The notes beneath the pieces are model-generated. The model searched no databases. It saw only the letters and a program-made list of their open reading frames with translations, and was not told where the DNA came from. Both the position numbers and the translations under genes were made by a program. Positions 1 through 7,264 of a DNA stretch of 64,000 nucleotides are shown here, piece after piece. Every line of letters starts with the position of its first letter. Positions within the stretch are counted from its first letter, which is position 1. Source of the stretch: Streptomyces umbrinus (lineage in GTDB: Bacteria > Actinomycetota > Actinomycetes > Streptomycetales > Streptomycetaceae); contig NZ_JAUSZI010000002.1 of NCBI RefSeq assembly GCF_030817415.1, forward strand, positions 10,701,501-10,765,500. The letters run 5' to 3'.

Positions 1-975
1 AGCCCGCGTGAACTGGAGCAGGCGCTGCGGGCGGGGGTGCCGCTCGACCGGATGCACTACGGCAACACCGTCAAGTCAGACCGGGACATCGCCGACGCCC
101 ATCGTCTCGGCGTCAGGGACTTCGCGACCGACAGCCTGGAGGACGTGGCGGCCATCGCCGTCCATGCCCCGGGTGCCCGGGTGTTCTGCAGGCTGACGAC
201 CAGCGGTGAAGGGGCGCTGTGGGGCCTCAGCAACAAGTTCGGCTGCTCACCCGCCGACGCCGTACAGGTGCTTGAGGCGGCACGGGCACAGGGACTGACA
301 CCGTCGGGTCTGTCCGTGCACGTCGGGTCCCAGCAGATGACGGCGGACGCTTGGCACAGCGCCGTCGAGTCCCTGGCGGACGTCCTGACCGCCCTGGGCC
401 GGCGCGGGATGTCCCTGGACCATGTCAACCTCGGCGGCGGTCTCCCGGCCCTCGGATACCTCGACAGGTTCGGCATGCCCCTGGATCCGCCGATGGACAA
501 GATCTTCGCCGTGATCCGCGAGGGGATGCGGTACCTGAGGGGCGTTCACGGCGACCACCTCCAGTTCGTCATGGAGCCCGGACGCCATCTGGTCGCCGAC
601 CAGGGAGCCATCCGGGCCCATGTGGCCCGGCTCGCAGAGCGGCGGGGACCGGACGGCGAGCGGCAGCACTGGCTCTATCTGAGCTGCGGCAAGTTCAACG
701 GCCTCTACGAGATGGACGCCCTGCAGTACCGGCTCGTGTTTCCCACGCACCACGACGCCGAGTACGTTCCCGCCGTCGTGGCGGGTCCCACCTGCGACAG
801 CGACGACGCCTACCTCCATGAACACGGCGGTCTCGTCCACGTACCCAAGGACCTGGCGTCGGGGGATCCGGTCTGGGTGATGTCCAGCGGTGCCTACGCG
901 ATCAGTTACATGACCCAGGGCTTCAACGGTTTCGATCCGCTCCCGTACACCTCGACGAGGGCGGGCCGGCCGTGA
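1..975 (+). CDS. PLP-dependent decarboxylase, ornithine/diaminopimelate decarboxylase fold (5' truncated)
   Basis: The frame is open from base 1, so the gene starts outside the window; 324 residues remain. It belongs to the fold type III PLP decarboxylases acting on basic amino acids (ornithine, lysine, diaminopimelate). Visible family motifs are YGNTVKSD (second block of the barrel), HVGSQ, the glycine-rich phosphate loop LGGGLPALGY, EPGRH, and GPTCDSDD, which carries the active-site cysteine supplied to the partner subunit. The PLP lysine lies in the missing part. It ends in a 4-base overlap with the acetyltransferase, which is followed by an MFS exporter, so it probably makes an amine intermediate in a small biosynthetic operon. 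Substrate is not predictable from what is visible. Confidence 0.85.
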   Translation, partial: SPRELEQALRAGVPLDRMHYGNTVKSDRDIADAHRLGVRDFATDSLEDVAAIAVHAPGARVFCRLTTSGEGALWGLSNKFGCSPADAVQVLEAARAQGLTPSGLSVHVGSQQMTADAWHSAVESLADVLTALGRRGMSLDHVNLGGGLPALGYLDRFGMPLDPPMDKIFAVIREGMRYLRGVHGDHLQFVMEPGRHLVADQGAIRAHVARLAERRGPDGERQHWLYLSCGKFNGLYEMDALQYRLVFPTHHDAEYVPAVVAGPTCDSDDAYLHEHGGLVHVPKDLASGDPVWVMSSGAYAISYMTQGFNGFDPLPYTSTRAGRP

Positions 976-1577
976 CCGACGTCGTACACATACGCCACAT
1001 CACCGAGGCCGACTGGGACGGCATCGTGGCGATCGAGTCCCGTGCGTACGCCGGACTCGGCCTGTCGGAGGGCCGCGCGGCACTTCGGTCGCGGGCGGAG
1101 ATCTCGCCGGGTACGTGCTTCGTCCTGGACGTCGGGTCCGGACCGGCCGGCTACCTCCTGGCGTTGCCCTATCCGGCCCTCAGTTACCCGGACCTGGAAC
1201 GGGCCGAGGAGGCGGTGGTCCCGCCGCTTCCTGCATCCGCCTCCCGCAATATCCACTTGCACGACATCGTTGTCGCGGAGGGCCTTCGCGGCAGGGGACT
1301 GGGGCAGCGCCTTCTTCACCACTTCACCCTGACGGCCCGGTCGCGCGGGTACGAACGGATCTCGCTGATCGCCGTCGGCCGCAGCGACACGTTCTGGTCG
1401 GCCCGCGGCTACACCGCACACCCGGGGATCTCGCCCGGCGGCTACGGCGCGAACGCCGTCTACATGTCCAAGGCGGTGCCGACCGACCTGGGTGCACAGC
1501 CTGAGCCGACCGGCGTGGTGCCGCGCGGCCCCTCCGTCCCGACGAAGCGAGCTGATGCGCGTGTCCCGTGTCCATGA
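972..1577 (+). CDS. GNAT family N-acetyltransferase
   Basis: A 201-residue protein of the GCN5-related acetyltransferase superfamily, which transfers acyl groups from acyl-CoA to amines. The acetyl-CoA pyrophosphate loop is seen as LRGRGLGQRLL near residue 110, preceded by the beta4 strand HLHDIVVAE. The GTG start sits in a GTGA overlap with the decarboxylase stop, so the two are translationally coupled. A product amine of the decarboxylase is a natural candidate substrate, but this is inference. The C-terminal 35 residues after the GNAT fold are proline- and arginine-rich, and the 3' end overlaps the start of the following MFS gene by 23 bases. Confidence 0.85.
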   Translation: MTDVVHIRHITEADWDGIVAIESRAYAGLGLSEGRAALRSRAEISPGTCFVLDVGSGPAGYLLALPYPALSYPDLERAEEAVVPPLPASASRNIHLHDIVVAEGLRGRGLGQRLLHHFTLTARSRGYERISLIAVGRSDTFWSARGYTAHPGISPGGYGANAVYMSKAVPTDLGAQPEPTGVVPRGPSVPTKRADARVPCP

Positions 1578-2718
1578 CCCCTTCCTTCGCAGCCAGTTGG
1601 CGATCGCCGCGCTGTTCTGCTCCCTCGGCTTCCAGTACGCCACCTGGGCCGCGCGGATCCCGGCCATCAAGGCGGACCTCGGCCTGACCGCGGCCGAGGT
1701 GGGTGTGCTGCTGATGGCGGCCGGGATCGGCGCGGTGGCGTCGTTCCCCGTGGTCCCGGTGCTCATGAAGCGGCTGGGTTCGGCGCGGCTCGCGCTCCTG
1801 TCGGCCCTCTGCCTGACCCTCCTGCTCCTGGCGCTGGCCGCCGCGCCGAACTATCCGGTCGCCCTGCTGGTCATGTGCGCGGACGGCATCTTCGTGGGAT
1901 GCCTGAACGTCGCCATGAACGCGCAGGGCGCGGCCCTTGAGTCGCGGCACGAACGCAACACCATGGCCAGACTGCACGCGACCTTCAGCGGTGGCTCGTT
2001 GCTCGCGGCGCTCCTCGCCTCCGGCATGAACGCGGCGACGTCGTCGGTGGCGGCGCACTTCGGAGTGGCGGCCGTGATCCTCGTCCTGCTGACCGCCGCC
2101 GCGCGCCCCGGGCTTCTCGCCGAGGACGCGCCCGCCGAGGAGAAGGAGCAGAAGATCCGCGGCAGTTGGAACCTTCCGTCCCGTATGACGCTGTGGATGT
2201 GCTGCGCCATGGTGTTCGGCACCCTGACCGAGGGTGCCATGACGGACTGGTCCGCCCTCTACATGAAGGACGTCGCCAAGGCGTCGGCGGAACTCGCGCC
2301 CATGGGCATCGCCGTGGTGTCGGGGATGATGGTGCTGGCCCGACTCTTCGCCGACGGCTGGCGCAGCCGCTGGGGTGACGGACGTGTTGTTCTCCTCGGC
2401 AGCGCGCTGGCCGCCGCCGGGCTGGCCTTCGCCCTGGTGAGCGGGGGAGTGGTCCCCGCCCTCATCGGGTTCGCCTGCGTCGGACTGGGATGCGCGGCCG
2501 TGACGCCCTGTGTCTACGTGGCCGCCGCCAAACAGGGCTCGGACGCGCTGGCTCTTGTCGCCGCCACGGGCACGGCGGGCCTGCTGGCCGGCCCGCCGTT
2601 CATCGGTTTCGTGGCGAATGCCAGCAGCCTGGTGTGGGGGCTGGGGGTGGTCGCGGCCGCGGCGGTCGTGGTGTCCCTGTGCAGCACCCGGATCCGCTGG
2701 ACACCGGTCAGCAGCTGA
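1555..2718 (+). CDS. MFS transporter
   Basis: A 387-residue, twelve-helix major facilitator. The N-terminal helix pair (FCSLGFQYATWAARIP then LGLTAAEVGVLLMAAG) resembles the YbjJ-type sugar/drug subgroup. An upstream GTG in the same frame at 1492 would add 21 arginine- and proline-rich residues lying wholly within the acetyltransferase gene. I prefer ATG 1555, which is preceded by a purine-rich GAAGCGAG. It is the last gene of the decarboxylase/acetyltransferase operon and probably exports the pathway product. Substrate unknown. Confidence 0.85.
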   Translation: MRVSRVHDPFLRSQLAIAALFCSLGFQYATWAARIPAIKADLGLTAAEVGVLLMAAGIGAVASFPVVPVLMKRLGSARLALLSALCLTLLLLALAAAPNYPVALLVMCADGIFVGCLNVAMNAQGAALESRHERNTMARLHATFSGGSLLAALLASGMNAATSSVAAHFGVAAVILVLLTAAARPGLLAEDAPAEEKEQKIRGSWNLPSRMTLWMCCAMVFGTLTEGAMTDWSALYMKDVAKASAELAPMGIAVVSGMMVLARLFADGWRSRWGDGRVVLLGSALAAAGLAFALVSGGVVPALIGFACVGLGCAAVTPCVYVAAAKQGSDALALVAATGTAGLLAGPPFIGFVANASSLVWGLGVVAAAAVVVSLCSTRIRWTPVSS

Positions 2719-2839
2719 CCCAATACGCCGGTCGTCGATTCAGTCATGGACAGGTCCCGTAGGCAGTGCCGCCTGCGAGACCTGCCCCGGCATGTGCCGG
2801 GGACGAGTCGTTCTCCGCTTACGGGGAACCTGGAGACGA

Positions 2840-3349
2840 ATGGAGCACAACGACACGAACTCACACGACCCAGGAGTCCCGCCCGCCGTGACCGTCCCCG
2901 AAGAGAAACGTCACAGGACCGAGAACAGCGCCCCGGTGCCCGAGCAGCCCGAGACCGCGAGCAGACTCACCGGTCTGGAACGGGCGATGGAGCGCTTCGG
3001 AGCGTCGCTGCTCGCACAGTTCCGCCACAAGGAACCGGTGGAACTGGTCGCCGCTCTGCGCAGGGAGTGCGACGACCACGCCGTCGTGTGCAGCGAGAGC
3101 CTGGTCGTCGTCCCCAACGCCTACGGCGTCGAACTGCCCGAGTCCGTTCATCGGGAACTGGAGCGGAACGGCGGTCGCGTCGACCAGGTGCTCACCGACA
3201 GCCTGCTCCGGCACGGCGAGAGCCGGGGCTACGCATGGGCCGGACCTCTCGCGGTGCATGTCACCCGGTCGCCCTCCGTGCCGAACGGCCGGTACCGGGT
3301 GACGAGCAGCGTGATGCGCCACGTACGGGCCGAATCGTTCCACCACTGA
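2840..3349 (+). CDS. Stand-alone DUF3662 (FhaA N-terminal domain) protein
   Basis: A 169-residue protein. Residues about 40-165 match the N-terminal domain of actinobacterial FhaA: LERAMERFGASL, then EPVELVAALRRECDDHA, LVVVPNAYGVELP, and RGYAWAGPLAVHV, followed by the terminal GRYRVTSS strand. In FhaA this domain is followed by a linker and a phosphothreonine-binding FHA domain in the cell-wall/Ser-Thr kinase locus. Here the FHA domain is absent and the gene is away from that locus. The start is chosen at ATG 2840, which has a GGAG six bases upstream. The first 35 residues are polar and probably disordered. Role unknown. Confidence 0.8.
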   Translation: MEHNDTNSHDPGVPPAVTVPEEKRHRTENSAPVPEQPETASRLTGLERAMERFGASLLAQFRHKEPVELVAALRRECDDHAVVCSESLVVVPNAYGVELPESVHRELERNGGRVDQVLTDSLLRHGESRGYAWAGPLAVHVTRSPSVPNGRYRVTSSVMRHVRAESFHH

Positions 3350-3401
3350 CCCCCGGTCCGGGAGCGTCCGGCCCGAGGCGTTCGGCCGGGGTGTCCGCCC
3401 G

Positions 3402-3788
3402 TCAGTTCGTGAGGGTGACGCAGGGCAGGCCGACGCTCGCGCCGCCGCGGAAGCCCTCCGCGCAGAGCCGGGTGCCCGCGGGGAAGTGGCGCTGGGGGTA
3501 GGCCTGGTCCCGGTAGGTCCTGAACGCGGAGACGTCCTCCACCTTGGTGTTGGCGGCCCAGCCGCTGGTGGTCCAGACGCGGGCGCTGATGGGGTGCGGC
3601 TGGTTGGTGTTGGTGACCGACACCTCGACTCGGCCCAGGTAGGTGCCCGTGTCGTACGTCTTGATGCAGACGGAGTTGTTGCACCACTTGCCGTCCGCCG
3701 CCGCGGGCGGCCCCGCGACGACGACACAGCCGAGTGCCGCGGCAAGGGTTCCGATTCCCGCAGTGATCTTCTTGGTGATGCTGCGCAT
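3402..3788 (-). CDS. Small secreted protein, function unknown
   Basis: A 128-residue protein with a clear Sec signal peptide: MRSITKKITAG, a hydrophobic stretch to CVVVAGPPAAA, and cleavage near residue 33. The mature part is about 95 residues, rich in aromatic residues and Thr, and has four cysteines (two in WCNNSVC, two near the C-terminus), suggesting two disulphides in a compact beta fold. An in-frame upstream ATG at 3869 would put the signal peptide 27 residues inside the protein, so 3788, with GAGG upstream, is preferred. No recognised family. Its two-disulphide small-domain architecture recalls Streptomyces secreted inhibitors, but I cannot assign it. Confidence 0.7.
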   Translation of the reverse strand: MRSITKKITAGIGTLAAALGCVVVAGPPAAADGKWCNNSVCIKTYDTGTYLGRVEVSVTNTNQPHPISARVWTTSGWAANTKVEDVSAFRTYRDQAYPQRHFPAGTRLCAEGFRGGASVGLPCVTLTN

Positions 3789-3855
3789 GTGAAGCGACCT
3801 CAAGCAGTCTTCCGGGCCCGACGGGCGTCGTGTTCGATGTCCGGCCGGACCAACG

Positions 3856-3884
3856 AGGGGCATGATCACGAGTTACGTGCCCCT
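3856..3884 (-). terminator. Candidate terminator downstream of the lipoprotein gene
   Basis: Arms AGGGGCA (3856-3862) and TGCCCCT (3878-3884) are exact reverse complements with a 15-base loop. They lie about 55 bases past the stop of the leftward lipoprotein gene at 3938. There is no T-tract, which is usual for Streptomyces terminators. Confidence 0.4.
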
Positions 3885-3937
3885 GCGCCCAACGCCTGCC
3901 TCGCTTGTGAGCCCCCTGCCTCGCTCGGCCTGCGAGG

Positions 3938-4579
3938 TCAGTGCCCCGGCAGCCATTCGCTGAGCGCGTCGATGAGGCGGTCGAGCGCGGGCTGCTCCGC
4001 GGAGCGGTCCGTCATGACCGTGCGTCCGTTGAACTGCAGCGCGTACTGGAACATGTCGGCCGCCCCCGTGTCGATCGTGAACTCGGGGACATCGGCGAGG
4101 GCCGGATCGCCGAGCAGCGTGCGCAGCTCCGTGAACTGGTCCTTGCTCGTCCGGCGCACGACGGGGTCGCCCTTGTCCTCGGCGAGGACCGTGCCGTCGC
4201 CCCGGAGAACCACCTTCTGGTTGACCCCCGCGAAGCCACCGGTGACCGTCATGGTCACCAGTTTCTGTTTGGGCCCGGTGACGGGCACCGGAGACGGGCT
4301 CCTCGAAGCCGAAGCCGAAGCCGAAGCCGAAGCCGAAGCCGAAGCCGAAGCCGAAGCCGAAGCCGAAGCCGAATCGGACGGGGAGGGCGTGGGTGAGTCC
4401 GGCGGCGAGGCGGAGGAAGGAGGCGCGGTACTGACCGCAGTACTCGCCGTGCCTGCCGTTCCCGCCGCATCCGGCGACTCCGCCGAATCGCCGCCCGACC
4501 CGGACGTGCAGCCGGTCAGTCCCAGTACCCCGACCGCGATCACCGACGCCGCCATCGCGGCCGTACGCCCTCCGAACAT
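3938..4579 (-). CDS. Lipoprotein with a Ser-Ala repeat linker
   Basis: A 213-residue exported lipoprotein. The signal peptide ends in the lipobox LTGC (Cys about residue 24). A Ser/Pro/Ala-rich linker follows, containing about twelve Ser-Ala dipeptides encoded by the hexanucleotide tract at 4305-4370, then a globular domain of about 125 residues. That domain opens with VTMTVTGGFAGVNQKV, which recalls the emfourin-type protease-inhibitor fold; this resemblance is weak and needs a profile search. Start 4579 is chosen because it puts a normal signal peptide first; an upstream start at 4639 adds 20 polar residues. It lies outside the membrane, tethered by lipid, with the repeat acting as a spacer through the wall. 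Confidence 0.75.
   Translation of the reverse strand: MFGGRTAAMAASVIAVGVLGLTGCTSGSGGDSAESPDAAGTAGTASTAVSTAPPSSASPPDSPTPSPSDSASASASASASASASASASASASRSPSPVPVTGPKQKLVTMTVTGGFAGVNQKVVLRGDGTVLAEDKGDPVVRRTSKDQFTELRTLLGDPALADVPEFTIDTGAADMFQYALQFNGRTVMTDRSAEQPALDRLIDALSEWLPGH
4305..4370. repeat. Hexanucleotide tandem repeat, (GAAGCC)x11
   Basis: Eleven perfect copies of GAAGCC on the plus strand lie inside the lipoprotein gene and encode alternating Ser and Ala on the minus strand. Because the unit is six bases, copy-number change keeps the reading frame and only alters the linker length. Confidence 0.95.
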
Positions 4580-4692
4580 CGTGCCCCGCCCGTCACCGTC
4601 GCCCGACTCAACCGGACTGTGAGTACCACGGAACCGCAATCGTCATGTCCGGTGCCATGCTGTCAGTTCCGCGCTGCCTCATGGAGGTCTTC

Positions 4693-5478
4693 ATGCCCGA
4701 GCCGTCCGTCCTCGCCTCGCTGGTGTCCGCGCTGCGGAGCGGGGCGATCGAAGTCGTCGACCTGACAGCGCCGTTGTCGTCGTCGACGCCGGTACTCCAG
4801 TTGCCGCCCGAGTTCGGCCAGACGGCGGTGTTCGAGCTGGACGAGATCAGCAGGTACGACGACCGGGGACCGGCCTGGTACTGGAACAACTTCCGCAGCG
4901 GGGAGCACACCGGCACCCACTTCGACGCCCCGAACCACTGGGTGACCGGGAAGGACCTGGCCGACGTGGCGTCCGTACCGGTGAACCGGCTGGTCGCACC
5001 CGCCGCAGTGCTGGACTTCACCGCGGAGGCGGAGGAGAACCCGGACTTCCTCGTGGAGGTCGACCATGTGAAGGCATGGGAGGCGAAGCACGGGCCGCTG
5101 CCCGACGGCGGCTGGCTGTTGGTGCGCACCGGCTGGGACACGCGCTCGCATGCGCAGGAGCCGTTCCTGAACGCGGACGAGAACGGCCCGCACACCCCCG
5201 GCCTGTCGTCGGAATGCGCCCGTTGGGTGGCACAGGAGTCGCCGGTCATCGGCCTCGGGGTCGAGACGGTGGGCACCGACGCCGGTGGGGCGCACTCGTT
5301 CGACCCGGCCTTCCCATGTCACTCGTACCTCATGGGCAGCGACAAGTACGGGCTGACCCAGTTGCAGAACCTGGCGGCGCTGCCCGTGACCGGCTCCGTC
5401 GTCGTCGCGGGACCGCTGCCGATCGTCACGGGATCCGGGTCTCCCGCGCGGGTGCTCGCCCTGGTGGAACGTTCGTGA
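4693..5478 (+). CDS. Cyclase-family / kynurenine formamidase-like metal hydrolase
   Basis: A 261-residue protein of the putative cyclase family, metal-dependent amidases or lyases that include KynB. The signature HTGTHFDAPNHW (around residue 75) supplies the metal-binding histidines and aspartate. The supporting segment VVDLTAPLSSSTPV is the usual N-terminal strand. ATG 4693 is chosen because GGAGG lies six bases upstream; ATG 4645 in the same frame has no ribosome binding site. Its stop overlaps the GTG of the ThDP enzyme (GTGA), so the two should act in one pathway, perhaps hydrolysis of an amide or lactone linked to a 2-oxo-acid step. Substrate unknown. Confidence 0.8.
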   Translation: MPEPSVLASLVSALRSGAIEVVDLTAPLSSSTPVLQLPPEFGQTAVFELDEISRYDDRGPAWYWNNFRSGEHTGTHFDAPNHWVTGKDLADVASVPVNRLVAPAAVLDFTAEAEENPDFLVEVDHVKAWEAKHGPLPDGGWLLVRTGWDTRSHAQEPFLNADENGPHTPGLSSECARWVAQESPVIGLGVETVGTDAGGAHSFDPAFPCHSYLMGSDKYGLTQLQNLAALPVTGSVVVAGPLPIVTGSGSPARVLALVERS

Positions 5479-7160
5479 AGGTCGCCGAGGCCGTCGGACG
5501 GGCGCTGTACGCGGCCGGGGTCGGTCAGGTCTTCGGCGTGGTCGGCTCGGGCAACTTCCATCTCACCAATGCCATGGTCGCGGCGGGCTCGCGGTTCGTG
5601 GCCGCACGTCATGAGGGCGGCGCGGCGACCATGGCCGACGCGTACGCCCGGATGAGCGGGACGGTGGCCGCGCTCAGCGTTCATCAGGGACCCGGCCTGA
5701 CGAACGCCATGACCGGTATCGCCGAGGCGGCCAAGAGCCGTACGCCGCTGCTCGTGCTGGCGGCCGAGGTGACCGAGCCGCGGTCCAACTTCTACGTCGA
5801 CCAGGAGGCGTTGGCTCGATCGGTGGGCGCGGTCTCGGCGCGGGTCACGTCGGCGGAGGACGCGGTCACACAGGCCCTCGACGCTGTTCGCCGAGCCGCG
5901 TGCGAGCGGCGGACCGTTCTGCTCAACCTCCCGTTGGGCGTACAGGCCCTCGACGTACCCGACGACGTGTCGACCCTCGCCGTCGCGCCGCCCGAACGGG
6001 CGCCTGTGGAGCCGGAGTTCGCCGAAGTGGAGGCGCTGGCGCGGGTGCTGGAGAAGTCCCGGCGACCGGTCTTCGTGGCCGGCCGGGGAGCGCGTTCGCC
6101 CGGTGCCCGGGACGCTTTGGCGGCGCTCGCCGAACGCCATGGCGCGCTGCTGGCGACGTCGGCCGTGGCCCGCGGCCTGTTCCACGGCGATTCGTGGTCA
6201 CTCGACGTGTCCGGAGGCTTCGCTTCGCCCCTGGCGGCCGAACTGATCCAGGAGGCCGACCTGATCGTCGGCTGGGGTTGTGCGCTGAACATGTGGACCA
6301 TGCGGCACGGCCGGCTGATCGGCCCGGACACCACGGTCGTACAGGTCGACGACGACGCGTCGGCCCTCGGCGTGCACCGGGAGGTGCACCTCGGAGTCAC
6401 CGGCGACGTGGAACTCACGGCCCGGCGCGCGCTGGAGACGGACGACGCGAACCGGCAGGCCCAGCAAGGTCCACAGGCTCAGAGAGACCAACAGTCCCGG
6501 CAGGGCTTTCGGACCGCCGACATCGGCGCGGCCATCGCCGCACGCGTGCGCTGGCGGGATGTGCCGTACGAGGACACGAGCACCCGCGAGCGCATCGACC
6601 CGCGCACACTGAGCATCGCGCTCGACGACATCCTCCCCGCGGAGCGGGTGATCGGCGTGGACTCCGGCAACTTCATGGGCTACCCGAGCATGTACCTGTC
6701 GGTGCCGGACGAGAACGGCCTGTGCTTCACCCAGGCGTTCCAGTCGATCGGCCTGGGCCTTGCGACCGCGATCGGCGCGGCACTGGCACGGTCGGACCGG
6801 CTCCCCGTGGCCGCGCTCGGGGACGGCGGCGCGATGATGGGCGCCGCGGAACTCGACACCGTACGCAGGCTCGGACTGCCCATGGTGGTCGTCGTCTACA
6901 ACGACGACGCCTACGGGGCGGAGGTCCACCACTTCGGGCCGGACGGGCATCCGCTGGACACCGTCGAGTTCCCGCCGACGGACATCGCCGCCGTGGCGCG
7001 GGGCTACGGCTTCGACGCGGTCACCGTACGTACGCGGGTGGATCTGAAGGCCGTCGAGGACTGGCTCGCCGGGCCACGCTCCGCGCCCCTGCTCATCGAC
7101 GCCAAGGTGGTCGCGGACCGAGGCGCCTGGTGGCTGGAGGAGGCGTTCCGCGGACACTGA
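5475..7160 (+). CDS. Thiamine diphosphate-dependent enzyme (acetolactate synthase/decarboxylase family)
   Basis: A 561-residue ThDP enzyme with the usual three domains. The N-terminal pyrimidine-binding domain has GVVGSGNFHLTNAM and the catalytic glutamate context AARHEGGAATMADAYAR. The middle domain spans about residues 190-330. The C-terminal pyrophosphate domain carries the metal motif GDGGAMMG through to YNDDAYG. Start is the GTG overlapping the cyclase stop. The family covers acetolactate synthase, benzoylformate decarboxylase and related 2-oxo acid enzymes; no specific motif lets me choose. A Gln/Arg-rich insertion lies near residues 330-345. The pair with a cyclase-family hydrolase is the main clue to function. 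Confidence 0.85.
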   Translation: MKVAEAVGRALYAAGVGQVFGVVGSGNFHLTNAMVAAGSRFVAARHEGGAATMADAYARMSGTVAALSVHQGPGLTNAMTGIAEAAKSRTPLLVLAAEVTEPRSNFYVDQEALARSVGAVSARVTSAEDAVTQALDAVRRAACERRTVLLNLPLGVQALDVPDDVSTLAVAPPERAPVEPEFAEVEALARVLEKSRRPVFVAGRGARSPGARDALAALAERHGALLATSAVARGLFHGDSWSLDVSGGFASPLAAELIQEADLIVGWGCALNMWTMRHGRLIGPDTTVVQVDDDASALGVHREVHLGVTGDVELTARRALETDDANRQAQQGPQAQRDQQSRQGFRTADIGAAIAARVRWRDVPYEDTSTRERIDPRTLSIALDDILPAERVIGVDSGNFMGYPSMYLSVPDENGLCFTQAFQSIGLGLATAIGAALARSDRLPVAALGDGGAMMGAAELDTVRRLGLPMVVVVYNDDAYGAEVHHFGPDGHPLDTVEFPPTDIAAVARGYGFDAVTVRTRVDLKAVEDWLAGPRSAPLLIDAKVVADRGAWWLEEAFRGH

Positions 7161-7264
7161 ACGACGGCCGGTTGTCGGCCGGGGGTGCAGCCGACACATA
7201 TGGGTATCGGCGTGACCGGGCAGCGGCGTTGCTCCTCGCGGGCCGCCCGGCCACGCCGAACCGC

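Noticed and set aside
3486..4622. Plus-strand frame giving a poly Ala-Glu stretch from the GAAGCC repeat
   Set aside because: No convincing start or domain; the minus-strand lipoprotein has a lipobox and globular domain.
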